The position numbers and the translations under genes were made by a program. 64,000 nt of DNA from Atopsyche davidsoni (Eukaryota; Arthropoda; Insecta; Trichoptera; Hydrobiosidae): contig JAILWY010000020.1 of the NCBI GenBank assembly GCA_022113835.1, positions 4,712,001 through 4,776,000 on the forward strand, written 5' to 3'. Below, piece by piece: positions 27,201-36,100 of the stretch. Under the pieces are notes generated by a model, which saw only the letters and a program-made list of their open reading frames with translations, was not told where the DNA came from and made no database searches. How positions within the stretch are numbered: the first letter of the stretch is position 1; each line of letters opens with the position of its first letter.

Positions 27201-30200
27201 GCCTCCCAAACGAGCCAAGCCCAGACAGGTAAGCTGCGACTTGGACAATTGAAATACCTGATCCTTTAAAACAGACGTAGGGCTTTGATAGTTATTATAT
27301 TTCACGTTCAGATTATTTGAATTGGAATGTCTAAGTGGCTCACGAGTCGTGTGTGTTGCAGACCCCAAGCCAGTCTCCGGCCCGCCCCCCTCCCAGCCCG
27401 CTGGCCGCGCCGCCCTCGACCTCACCGGCGGCTCCACCCGTGAGTCCGGCACCACGCTTCCAGTTTGACCCGCCCGCAGACGAAGTCCTTCCCACCGTGA
27501 GTATCCAATCTCGTGATACTGATGCCCATAATTATAAAAATTATTAGATTTCTGGATATGCGGGTATTTATATTTTTTGGTAATGAACTTTGCAATGTTT
27601 GTACTCATAGAGCGTGGAAGAAGAGCCGTGGGAACAGTCGCCTAACAAACCTGGCAGGTTCCCGGTGGAAGATTTGGAGCTCGAGGCTGAGCGGCGCACC
27701 GACGCCAGTTCCAGCCCAGGCAGCCGGGAAGCCGAGTCCGCCATGGACACAGAGGTCAGCAGCATTTATTCAATTTGACAACGGATCGCAAAAATATGAA
27801 AAGAACTGATAATTTTGTTGATACTTTAAACAAGCATCACGGGAAACGGCTTCGAGATTAAAGTTGGTGGAATTTAAAAAATGGCGTATTCTTTAGGAGT
27901 CGGAGGTGGATGTGATGCTGGAGATGGACGTCTCCAGTCGGATAATCCGCAAGCGCGGCGGCGAGGAGGGGCCCGATATTCGGGGAGGCCACCCAGAAGC
28001 CCTCATCGTTCAGGCCATCAAGTCTTCCAAAGGTACACACTCTTACTCGGTGAAACACCGTTGGCGGGTCTAATGCTTATCAATTCCAGCGCATGCATCA
28101 TTGGACGGCTTATATCAAATGGAACCAAATGAAAATTTCTTGTTAAGGTCTAACGACCGATTTTTGGAAGATAGCTTTTATAACTATCCTAAACATCGTT
28201 CCCGGAAGCTTGAAACAAGACAAATCTCTGTACGGGAATGTATTATCTACCGCTGCTGCTGTGTTTCTATGTAGCAGCAACGTTAGTTGGTTTCCTTTAT
28301 ATATAAGCTTTCCAGTTTGCATCGAACATCAAACACGCGTAATCCTCTACTGACACGCACGTCACTCACCAAGGTTCAGAGGTCACTGAACTTAAGCTAA
28401 CTCATTTTATAGAATACACATTTATAAATATACAGGAGAAAGAAAAAGACATTAGACTTAAAACTTAAGAGAGACCGATAGGATATTTAAATATGCAGGA
28501 GAAGATACATTTTGTTTCGTTCTCTCTTTCTTGCCTTCTGTTTTCTAGATGCAGAATTGAAGTGCTTATCCTAGTTCAGAACCGTTGATCGAGAGTTGTC
28601 GAATCTCCGACATAACGGGTGGTGAATCCCAAGCTAATGCAATCGGACTCACATCTGCTTATTAATCAGAGACAATCATTAGTGATAGTAATATGCGTGT
28701 TTGAAGCGTATTTATTTGAAGTCCATACGAGCAAGCCTTGGGAGTTTTTTTTTTAAATTCAAACGTTAATTTATTTTTGTCAAAATTTAAAGTAAACGTT
28801 ACATTATTACGCACCATGCTAATTTTTAATTAAATAATTTATTGGGTATATATACATTGAGATAAACATACATGTGAAAGTATCGTTCTGATGAAACGTT
28901 TTATTTTATATTTTGAATTTTTCAAAAAGGTAGCTCATAATGAGGCCTATCGCAGAGAGAAAATAGCGTGTATGCAGTGAAGAGAATAGATTCTCTATTC
29001 GCTTATTCCTGCTTGGTTACGTGTGACTTGTAGAATTTTAGGCTATTTGTAAGTTTGAGTATTCACCGGCTTTTACAATCGTTTTCATGCTCGCCCCTAA
29101 AGACAAGGACAGCAGTAAGTACACTCATGCTTTTTCATTAGAATAAATTAACACACGTTCAATTTTAAATCTCACAGCCTATGAATCCATATTGTAGAAA
29201 TTAGACAAAGTATGTTGATAAAGTTACTCGAAGGCTGTTAGAAACCTTCAGGTCAAATATAACGAATCAAGAATCAAAAACAGTTAATATTTACTACTTC
29301 CGAATTGCTTGCAGATTTCTCGTACCAAGAAGCGTTCCTCACGACGTACCGCACGTTCGTGACGCCCATGAGTCTCATCGAGAAGCTGAACCGCAGGCAC
29401 GCCTTCCTCTCCCGCCACGGCAAGCACACCAAGGCACGCGAGGTGCAAGCGCTGCTCACGCGTATCGTCGGAGACCTCACGTGAGTAACCCCCTTTCAAA
29501 GTTGATGGTAGTCACCAAAGAGGACCTCGGAAGAAATGGTATGTTTAATCTGCAAACTCGTCATTTGAACAAGTACTCAGGCTGCAGCTAATCCCACTTC
29601 TTGTGCATGGATCCACAGGACCACAAGGCTTCGTAGTAGAAAAATTAGAAGTTACCAATAAGAAATATGTCGTTTGTCTTAATGTGTCAATTATTTGTAT
29701 TCCCAGTATTGCCGACCTAGACGCAGAGCTGCTGCAGCTCATCATGGACTTTGTGTACGGGCTGGTCGGGTCAGGAGACCTCGCCATGGCTAAGGCGCTA
29801 CGAGTTGTCATCCTCGACAAGTACCGCAGCAAGGAACTTGTGGTAGTCTCATCTTCCATGTTACTTATCGCCCGCTATATTTAACGTTCACTCTAACTGC
29901 ATCGACCATTCACTACTTGCATTGAAGTGTCATCGACTTAACGTCACATTCTATATTGATGAAATTGGTCTTGTTTTATTTGTATATCAGTGCCATGCAG
30001 TCACTATAAGTAAATAAGCATCGCATGCCTAACATTTCTAAATGTTATAAATTGTTAGTACGATGTTCTCATGTTCTAAGCGCCCTTTATCATTCCATAA
30101 TACTGTAATTTGGAACGATGCAATAATGTGCAATGTTGGTGTCACTCCAGCAACAAGCGGCGGCGAGTGTGATGTCTGGTCCGTGGACCATCAGCATCTC

Positions 30201-31334
30201 GGCGCGGCGGGACTCAGTGCTGGAGCAGAAGGCCGAAGCGGTTGCCGAGCAGATGACGCTACTGGACGCCGAGCTGTTCACCCGCATCCCTGCGCCCGAG
30301 GCGCTGCTGTGGGCGAGGGACCAGTGCGAGGAGCGCAGCCCCAACCTGACCCGGTTCACAGAGCACTTTAACAAGATGAGCTACTGGTACGCAACTGCCT
30401 TTAATTCAAAATATATTTAGATCTGCGTTAGAATATAATATGTAAGAAGGCAGCTTTTGGTTTGCGTGTATCATTCACGTGTGATGTGTGTAGGGCCCGC
30501 TCGCGCATCTTGGAGCAGGAGGAGGCGCGCGACCGCGAGAAGTACGTCACCAAGTTCATCAAGGTCATGAAGCACTTGCGGAAGATGAACAACTTTAACT
30601 CCTACCTGGCACTGTTGTCCGCGCTGGACTCGGCCCCGGTGCGCCGGCTGGAGTGGCAGCGCCACGTGACGGAGGGGCTGCGCGAGTACTGCGCCCTCAT
30701 TGACAGCAGCAGCAGCTTCCGCGCCTACCGCCAGGCGCTCAGCGAGACACAGCCGCCTTGCATACCCTACATGTGAGTATACCCATGCACTGATACTTGG
30801 CACACTTCGGATAATTATGTTCGCAGATATTTATGTTCACGTTACAATTTATGTTCTTTAAAGATTTCAATATCAATACCTGAAATAAAATAAAGAAATA
30901 AAAAAATAATAATAAAATAAAAACCGGTGCTCGAATGATGTTTATAGGTTTGTGTTTTCCTCTGCTTTCAGTGGGCTGGTGTTGCAGGACTTGACGTTCG
31001 TGCATATTGGCAACTCCGACCTTTTACCTGACGGCAGTATTAACTTCTCAAAGAGGTGGCAACAATATTCCATACTGGAAAACATGAAGCGCTTCAGTAA
31101 AGCGTGAGTACCTTTCGCAATACTCTGTATTTCGCTCGATCGACTCCACTTGATCGCCAAATTTAGTCCGGTGACTAATTTTTGTGTATATTTTGCAGTC
31201 AATACACGTTCAAGAAGAATGAGCGCATCATCGCCATGTTCAACGGCTTCGACGACAACCTCAACGAAGAGGCCATGTGGCAGATCTCCGAGTCCATCAA
31301 ACCTCGCAGTGGCCGCAAGACCAACCCCGCTTAG
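6986..31334 (+). CDS. C3G: C3G / RapGEF1, Rap1 guanine nucleotide exchange factor (23 coding exons)
   Basis: Exchange factor that loads GTP on Rap1 after recruitment by Crk adaptors. Coding exons: 6986-7625, 18963-19143, 20462-20558, 20750-20858, 20947-21140, 21308-21467, 21776-21926, 22006-22089, 22296-22435, 22579-22705, 22882-23574, 23851-23960, 26763-26964, 27060-27228, 27362-27496, 27611-27754, 27897-28032, 29315-29480, 29707-29842, 30151-30386, 30494-30772, 30972-31103, 31199-31334. All junctions are GT..AG with matching phases; the sum is 4557 nt (1518 aa). Seen: an N-terminal helical domain (about aa 285-430), four PxLPxK Crk-SH3 sites in the middle, RasGEFN (about 1113-1250) and CDC25 catalytic domain (about 1285-1505) containing NLTRFTEHFNKMSYW. 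The exon 19 donor is uncertain: 29839 (ctt/gtggta) is an in-frame alternative to 29842. Identity rests on the catalytic block and is near certain; the first exon is less sure. Polyadenylation site not located. Confidence 0.93.
7652..8077. mobile_element. hAT-type non-autonomous element with perfect 8-bp target duplication
   Basis: The ends are CATAGGTTCCCAA and its reverse complement, flanked on both sides by ATCTAAAC (7644-7651 and 8078-8085), a perfect 8-bp duplication as expected for hAT. The interior has no transposase frame. It begins 26 nt after the end of C3G exon 1, inside intron 1. Confidence 0.85.
8086..8417. mobile_element. Second hAT-type element, directly abutting the first
   Basis: The left end CATAGGCTCCCAGAGTGG follows the right target duplication of the previous element with no gap. 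The right end is TTTGGGAAACTATG. The right flank CTCTGAAC matches the shared ATCTAAAC at 6 of 8 positions. Interior motifs (gtcgacccc and its inverse) are typical of short BED-type hAT derivatives. No transposase frame. Confidence 0.75.
12465..12850 (+). repeat. Local duplication: 12465-12606 repeated at 12700-12850
   Basis: Both copies carry gtttaaa(a/c)atattataaag, gaccgcacgccat/ccact, tttatttttgtg, ataataattat(c/t)aggtttgac or ttcacgtcattaaaaatg. The offset is about 237 bp. The hAT MITE at 12852 begins directly after the second copy. Confidence 0.7.
12852..13260. mobile_element. hAT MITE, copy 2 of 3 (longer, 409 bp)
   Basis: Left end CAGTGCTCCCCGTGGCGCCC, interior GTGTGCCCGCCGCTGTGCGA, right end AAAGGTTGGGGACTCCTG. 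No matching target duplication (left flank CTGCAGTG, right flank GCGTGGCG). It is about 190 bp longer than copy 1, with extra sequence after about 12930. Confidence 0.8.
13890..14165 (-). repeat. Unclassified dispersed repeat, inverted copy in C3G intron 1
   Basis: Read on the minus strand, it carries the same blocks as 53340: the plus-strand landmarks are atccactgcaccaatcg, ttaatgcaaaaacttaga and aaacgcctaaacttcactc. Confidence 0.55.
15173..15237. repeat. (AT)n microsatellite, 65 bp
   Basis: Uninterrupted AT dinucleotide in C3G intron 1. Confidence 0.95.
15426..15597. mobile_element. 172-bp inverted-repeat element
   Basis: Ends start with GTGTCCCAAAATTAA and match over 26 bp with one mismatch. 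The terminus is shared with the right end of the mariner-like remnant near 19866, so this is probably its MITE. Flanking duplication unclear. Confidence 0.7.
16755..17300 (-). pseudogene. Decayed Tigger/pogo-type transposase fragment
   Basis: A 166-codon frame (17294-16797) reads as part of a CENPB-type DNA-binding domain (GWFEKFKNRFNLHN) followed by the start of the DDE domain (VFNVNETGLYWKRMPDRTYI and GDFKLKPLLIHLSENPKS). In this family the first catalytic Asp normally precedes the Glu of the NADETG block; here it is Asn. The N-terminal helix-turn-helix is missing. A sequence like a 3' splice site (ttattttag) lies directly upstream, so an exon may have been lost. After the stop at 16794-16796, similarity resumes in another frame (LPVIWKFN, about 16758-16783) and then ends in a stop: a frameshift. 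The remaining DDE domain is absent. Not functional as a transposase. Confidence 0.85.
17495..17612 (-). mobile_element. Tigger-type terminal region upstream of the transposase relic
   Basis: On the minus strand this reads CATACCTCGCTATACGGCC, then repeats of CGTTATACGGCC and GCTATAACGGCC. This style of terminus (CATACCTCGyT) is typical of Tigger/pogo elements. It sits about 300 bp before the transposase fragment in the right orientation, so I take it as the 5' end of the same element. The matching 3' end was not found. Confidence 0.7.
18440..18830. other. GC-richer block with long frames on both strands, unknown
   Basis: Open frames of 98 (+) and 114 (-) codons overlap in this stretch, which contains a GAT-repeat core (gatgatgatgatgatgatg). 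It lies just before C3G exon 2 and differs in composition from the surrounding intron. I recognise no domain in either frame. It may be a decayed retroelement piece. Confidence 0.35.
18498..18516 (+). repeat. Run of 19 guanines
   Basis: An unbroken G run in C3G intron 1, 450 bp before exon 2, next to a T6 run. Can form a G-quadruplex. Its length may be misread. Confidence 0.9.
18963..19143 (+). CDS. C3G: C3G exon 2 (aa 214-274)
   Basis: The acceptor tgtgggcag/gtggcg joins the exon 1 codon in phase 1, and the frame reads GGDTDGGSPTAPSSGHKASF, then a basic helix-like segment KLARRARSFKEDLLERISAM. The donor cacag/gtccgc leaves two bases that complete a codon with the first base of the exon at 20462, giving HRSHSPLSPKARG. 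The open frame runs on to 19315 in the intron, but that part becomes low-complexity proline and threonine and is not supported. Confidence 0.8.
19335..19866. mobile_element. Mariner/IS630-like element remnant carrying a nested foldback insertion
   Basis: Inverted arms of about 60 bp, 19355-19415 and 19781-19849, share GTTAGTAAAAATGGAGCG. The left arm reads as a transposase N-terminus, MERYTIEQRCIEQYFKNNES then LAAAVRKFHTK and a stop, resembling helix-turn-helix heads of mariner/IS630-like transposases. The right arm is an inverted copy of the same coding start, so the body was lost. The right border continues to GGTGTCCCAAAATTAACG (minus strand), the same terminus as the element at 15426. A tRNA-like foldback (19517-19685) sits in the middle. 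Confidence 0.6.
19517..19685. mobile_element. tRNA-derived foldback element, third copy, nested in a mariner-like remnant
   Basis: Arms share TTAGTTCAT, then AGAAGATGATTTAAAGAAAC and TCTCAGAAAAATAT, inverted at the other end. The middle keeps the box-B-like GGGTTCAAATCCCACAC and ATCACGATGATATTTTTCTG found in the other two copies; box A is lost. Confidence 0.72.
20462..21467 (+). CDS. C3G: C3G exons 3-6, conserved N-terminal helical domain (aa 274-460)
   Basis: Exons 20462-20558, 20750-20858, 20947-21140 and 21308-21467 join in phases 0, 1, 0, 1. They encode the conserved N-terminal module of C3G: KELEILVKQVRFDLKHFGDV and SKKKLEMLPGNGTIVLETI, then a predicted helical bundle with ALARLCQAVARLIRLCDEG and the segment ending VQCAVEDLAAIAFEKM. 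In vertebrate C3G the equivalent part is regulatory and holds a cadherin-binding region; that role is known from the family, not visible here. Introns are short (88-194 nt). Confidence 0.9.
21776..27754 (+). CDS. C3G: C3G exons 7-16, proline-rich Crk-binding linker (aa 461-1112)
   Basis: Ten exons (21776-21926, 22006-22089, 22296-22435, 22579-22705, 22882-23574, 23851-23960, 26763-26964, 27060-27228, 27362-27496, 27611-27754) encode a long, mostly disordered linker rich in Ser, Pro and Gly. Four motifs fit the Crk SH3 consensus P-x-L-P-x-K: PPLPPKRK (exon 8), PALPVKTRK (exon 11), PPLPLKKK (exon 12) and PALPPKRAK (exon 14). Exon 6-7 also has a plain proline run, PPPKPPRPVR. The exon 12-13 junction gives KKKHIMAYMEMFG, a segment conserved in the family. 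Exon 11, at 693 nt, is the longest. Confidence 0.9.
27897..31334 (+). CDS. C3G: C3G exons 17-23, RasGEFN and CDC25 catalytic domains (aa 1113-1518)
   Basis: Exons 27897-28032, 29315-29480, 29707-29842, 30151-30386, 30494-30772, 30972-31103 and 31199-31334. RasGEFN begins around EALIVQAIKSSKDFSYQEAF and contains FLTTYRTFVTPMSLIEKL. The CDC25 domain begins at EQMTLLDAELFTRI and holds the family blocks NLTRFTEHFNKMSYW, KYVTKFIKVMKHLRKMNNFN, CIPYIGLVLQDLTFV and MFNGFDDNLNEEAMW. The protein ends KPRSGRKTNPA at TAG 31332-31334, a normal C3G length after the catalytic domain. Introns here are mostly 93-308 nt, apart from 28033-29314 (1.28 kb). Confidence 0.95.
29103..29114 (+). CDS. Possible 12-nt alternative microexon of C3G
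   Basis: Between exons 17 and 18 the sequence ccctaaag/acaaggacagca/gtaagt has an acceptor after a pyrimidine-biased stretch and a strong donor. Its 12 nt would go phase 1 to phase 1 and insert four residues (about DKDS) without shifting the frame, at the junction inside RasGEFN. Skipping it gives the sequence closest to the family. There is no direct support, so this is only a candidate. Confidence 0.25.
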
Positions 31335-31834
31335 CCGCCACACTCCTGACACGTGCCACATTAGGATAGGTAACCGCCAGCTCCTTGAAAACCCATCAGT
31401 CTCTAAAAGCCATTCGGTTTGTTTTATCGTCTGGATTGTTTCTTGCAGGATGTTTAAATTGATTTATCAAGTGCGACCACAGAGAAGACTCGGAGACGCC
31501 TCAGCAGACTAGAAAGTACCAAAAAATCTGTCGGGGACCATCGGAGATGTACATATCAGACGGGCGGCGGAGGCACCAACCAACCAAACCAACCAACCAA
31601 TCGACACATCGACCCAACGCATAATATGTAACTGTGAATATACTAATTGCTAATATTGCGTTATTTTTTTAGATGAATTTTTTTACACTGAGCAAATTAT
31701 CATATTATTATTATTATTATTGTCATGTTTTTAGTGAAATTATTTATTATGTGTATTGAACAATTACAGTATCTGAACGTGAGGAGTTAATACTCTGGTA
31801 GTTTCAAGCTACATGCTTCATTTTCTTTATAGAG

Positions 31835-31863
<29 letters not shown>
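31835..31863. repeat. (TA)n microsatellite in the C3G 3' region
   Basis: About 29 bp of TA about 500 bp after the C3G stop codon. Confidence 0.9.
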
Positions 31864-31871
<8 letters not shown>

Positions 31872-32396
31872 TAATTACTACCGTGAGATTGATTTCTTTT
31901 GATTTTTTTTTTAATATACGTATTTACAAAGTCAGTTCAAACAAATATTCTTTAGGGTTTCCAAACAGTGTGCGCTTTATTTCAGCTTCGTAAACGTATC
32001 ACCGATGATAAACTGATGTGTTTCTCTGTCCGTGCGTCAGAGAGAAGGCAATTATATTGCGTTGTAAAGCGTTCACTGTTTGCGCCGCTGTCTCTATAGT
32101 CAAAATGGAGTCTTGGCCTGGTGCGGGACGGCTGTATTATTATATTTAATGAATTTTGTTGTATATTTACCAATTGGCATAATTATTAACTTTCACAGTT
32201 GGCCAAGTATTCATTCTGCGTGTATCGTTCTTATGGTTTATTCTTCAGGGGACCGTCGTGATTTCTGATGAATTCCCATAGAACCGCCATATTAGTGCGA
32301 ATGCCCCTCAAAAGTTCACCATTTGAAAGAAGCACGCAGTATAGATCCCCCCTGTCTGCTCGTAAAGATACGTTCACAAGCACTATCAGTGGCGTG

Positions 32397-32527
32397 CGGT
32401 AAGCTAAAAATGTAAGCGATTTTATGTAAATTAAAAAAAATGCATAAAAACACTTGTGTATATTTTTAAATTGCTTGCAAGATATTTTAGGGCAAACTTG
32501 CTTGCTCGCGTGGACCGCACCCCACTG
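32397..32527. mobile_element. 131-bp MITE with CAGTGGCGTG ends
   Basis: Left end CAGTGGCGTGCGGT and right end ACCGCACCCCACTG are inverted with one mismatch. The interior is AT-rich and non-coding. Confidence 0.6.
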
Positions 32528-33160
32528 ACCAATACTGTGATCGGTTTTGATCGACCTTATATATTAAACATTTTATCAGTCGTACAGGGGGTTCGCAACA
32601 CGCCGCGTGTGAAAATATTAAAAGTATATATCTCTGTATGATTCTAAATTATGTTAATATTTTTTTTGATGTTCTTAGGTTAAATATTGATGTATACTTT
32701 TTAGTTATGTATAATTGGATGACGGACCAATTCTTCCTCCCCTGACGTCCGCGCACCGACGAGCTATCGGCGTGTAACTAAACACTTTTTAGGCTAAGAT
32801 GAAACGATATTCAAAACGATAGAGAGGAGACACATTTTCTCGCATCATGTATGAAATGCAAATATGGAAGGTGTAAATATTGTCGCAGATTATATTTTTT
32901 TTATAGGCAGTCTCCCCACCGGAATCATAGTCAACGCAACTGCATCCAAACACCTCGTTTTTGGTGAATTAACGGCTGAGCATCTTTTTAGTTTCGGTAA
33001 ACTGTTAATCCAAACAACGGCTCGCTGGAGGCGGAATTGATGGCGGACTTTAATTAATACTATTCACCGTGACGCAGGCTTATCTGCAGACAATATTAAA
33101 TGACAGGTTTGTTTGTAGGTTTCGGCATTGTTATGAGTGCCGCCTGAAGTTTTTAGCACT

Positions 33161-33196
33161 CCGACGTTTTGGTTCCCGTGCTGGGACCATCTTCAG
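33161..33196 (-). ncRNA. Hammerhead-ribozyme-like core, degenerate
   Basis: The minus strand reads CTGAAGA, a stem GGTCCC / GGGAACC around the loop AGCAC, then AAAACGTCGG. The hammerhead core is CTGATGA-stem II-GAAA; here two core positions differ, so cleavage is unlikely. Motifs of this kind occur in repeats across animal genomes. Confidence 0.35.
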
Positions 33197-36100
33197 AAAT
33201 AGGGATCGAAACCCAAGAAATCAAATCGTATTAAATGATTTTTAAGTCCGTCGTCATGATGAGTGTTAAAGATAAATTTTATAAATGAATATTTTTAAAG
33301 AAGCTTGTATTTTTTTTTCTTTAGCATGTTTTTATATCTGCTTGCATTTTGAGAAGCAGATGCGCCGACGGGTTCGTTCACCGGAATATCGAGTTGCTTT
33401 GTGGTTGAGTCGCAGTTGCTGCGGTGGGGACGGTTCGGATTTTCTTAGGCGAGTTGTTGTATAGATAGGTCAAAAAATTATATGTATAATTTGTAAGTTT
33501 TTTTTTTAATTTACCTGGTCTATACAATATTTATTTGATAGTTAAATGTATCAATGAGATTTGATTTATTTATGTATATTATTATTACTTGATATATATA
33601 TACCATTATTATTTTATTTACAGTTTTTTTTTATCAATAAATTTAATGATTTTGGAAAATTTTCTTTCTTTTTGTTTTATTTTGAGTTTTTTAAATTTAT
33701 TTATTATTTTTTATGTTTTACTTTCAGGTGTCAGTCCTACAATGCACGGTGATGAAAACAAGCATTGTGTGCCGATATTTTAAATATATAAACTGATATA
33801 GGTAACTTTCTACCGTATCAAAGTTTTATCACAATAAATTGTCGACAGTAGAAAGGCAATACAATGTAACTAGTAAAAAAAAATGTAAAAGATATTATTA
33901 ATGTAAATAAAATCAAATATTTCAAGAGACAGCGCAATATTTATAACTTGGACAGGGAGAGCTCTTTCGCCTTAAAGAGTAAAAATTATTATTTGTCACT
34001 GCAAGGCATGCAGAGCTTTATTGCTTGATTAAAACTGCATTACAGAATTTTATTAAATATCATAAATCACCGTGCACTGTAGGGTTAACTTAAAACGTAG
34101 CTATGTGTTATTTTTTTGTTTTGTTCAATATTTCTTTTCATGGTAAACGTGTCAAAAACACTATGTAAAAACATAAATCTAATGTTATAATAGAATAATT
34201 GTAATGCAAGGCGAATTCATTACGGTAAGATATTAAACTCTTTCGAATCTATTTTCTGATGTATCGTTATTGTGAAGTGAAGCTGCGCAGACGAGAGGGC
34301 GGCTGCCGGCCCGCTGCGTCTTGCCGTGTCTTCACACTTATGAATTTGTATTTTATCTACCAAGAACCAAGAACAACCGAAGTGAAAGCAATATACTTTA
34401 GTCTTCTTCGAAAATAATTTTTAGAAAAATGTTACACTTGCCTTCAATCAGTCCAAGAAATGGAAAATGATTGTAAATATGATTGTTTTTATTGGCTATC
34501 CGGGATTTGGGAAGCGTCGGCAAACGCATGCAACGAATAACATTGTATAAATGCAAACTTTCATCTACAATTCAAGTACAATACAAGTAAGATCGGGGAC
34601 TTATGATCTTGATCTTGATCGATTTATATTGACGTAGCATCTACTTTTCTTGTTTTAACTCCCAACATAATTAATAAAAAAATACAGCCTTCTTTTTAAG
34701 TAAATTAAATTAATTTCATGCACATTGAATAAAAAGTTATATTGTTATTCGTTGCATATAATAAATATGGATTTTGTATAATAATAATGTGTTGCGACAG
34801 TCGGGAAGCAAAATTTGCGTATAGAATATGTAACATAATACTTTCATGGCAGAGGAATTGCAAAATATTGCAATTTAAATAAATAAATATATATAATATA
34901 TATATATATGATATGTGATTGTCTATAGCGAGCAGTTTCAGATCTGCCGGCGGACAACGAGCAGAATAATAAATGTTTACGGTATATTAAACAATCAAAA
35001 CGAAAATCAAACTCAGCGTTTAGATTTAGCCAAATGTTCGGAAGTGAATTGTTCTTGTTAAATGCTTTAAGTGCGACAATTATTTAGATGAAAAATATAT
35101 ATAGCAACTTTGCACCGATTGAAAATATACGACACTTAGATAAATACAACCCTATCAAAGGAACGCAGCGACGGTTTTATATTGTTTTAAAAATTATAAA
35201 TTGCGATTGAAATGTGCCGGTGAATGACGTGATGCCTCTAAAGGTGAGATTTTAAGGATTTCAAAAGAGAAAAAAATATATACAATGATCCGTGTTCACA
35301 AATTCAAAGGAGTTTGCATTATTCGCTGGCACGTTTCATTTTATAATTATACTAGCAAATTTTAAATATGCCGGACAATTTGGAAAAAACGGAATGGACG
35401 ATTTTTTTAATAAAAATCATATATCTTTACAAAAAATATTTTAATATGCATACATATTAAAAATTCAATCCCACTTAGTATGATTACTAGCAAAATATTT
35501 ATTTCGATTAAATAACTCCATGATGAGTTGTTGTTCGGTAAGTCGGAGATTTGACCTTGAAAATAGCTAAAAAGTCACTAGCATAATTAAATCGGAATAA
35601 ATTTGTTTTTTAGACGCCAGATATATTTGTACATTCAGGATTGTAACAGTTTGTGATTTTTATGAAAAAAATTATCAGTCGAGTTTATTCTAATTGGCCC
35701 AGTGCTATTGTAAATGTTATTTTCGTACAGAAGGAAAGAGGACATATTTTTAATAGAGTCCGGTGTGGTCAGAGATTATATCGTGGGTGCGGTAAATGTG
35801 CGTTAGCCTGCAGAATGCAGCCGCCGTTATAGAATCATTGCAGTCCATATGACGATGCTAAGATATTAAAGACTATCACTTTCACCATGTTTCTATACAA
35901 AAAATAAATAAGCTCTTGAAAAAATGTCATGATTTTATAATTTCATTATCATAATGAGTTATAAAATGATAACTCATTTAAACTATTGATTTTGAGCGTC
36001 GAAATATATCTGAGATTTTAGTAAATTTAGATAAATGTACGTTCAAAAATAACTTTAAATTAATATGACTTTTTTAAATAGAAATATGGAGGAAGTCATC

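Noticed and set aside
27009..27608. 199-codon antisense frame over C3G exons 14-15
   Set aside because: Shadow of GC-rich proline codons; spans sense introns without any signal of its own.
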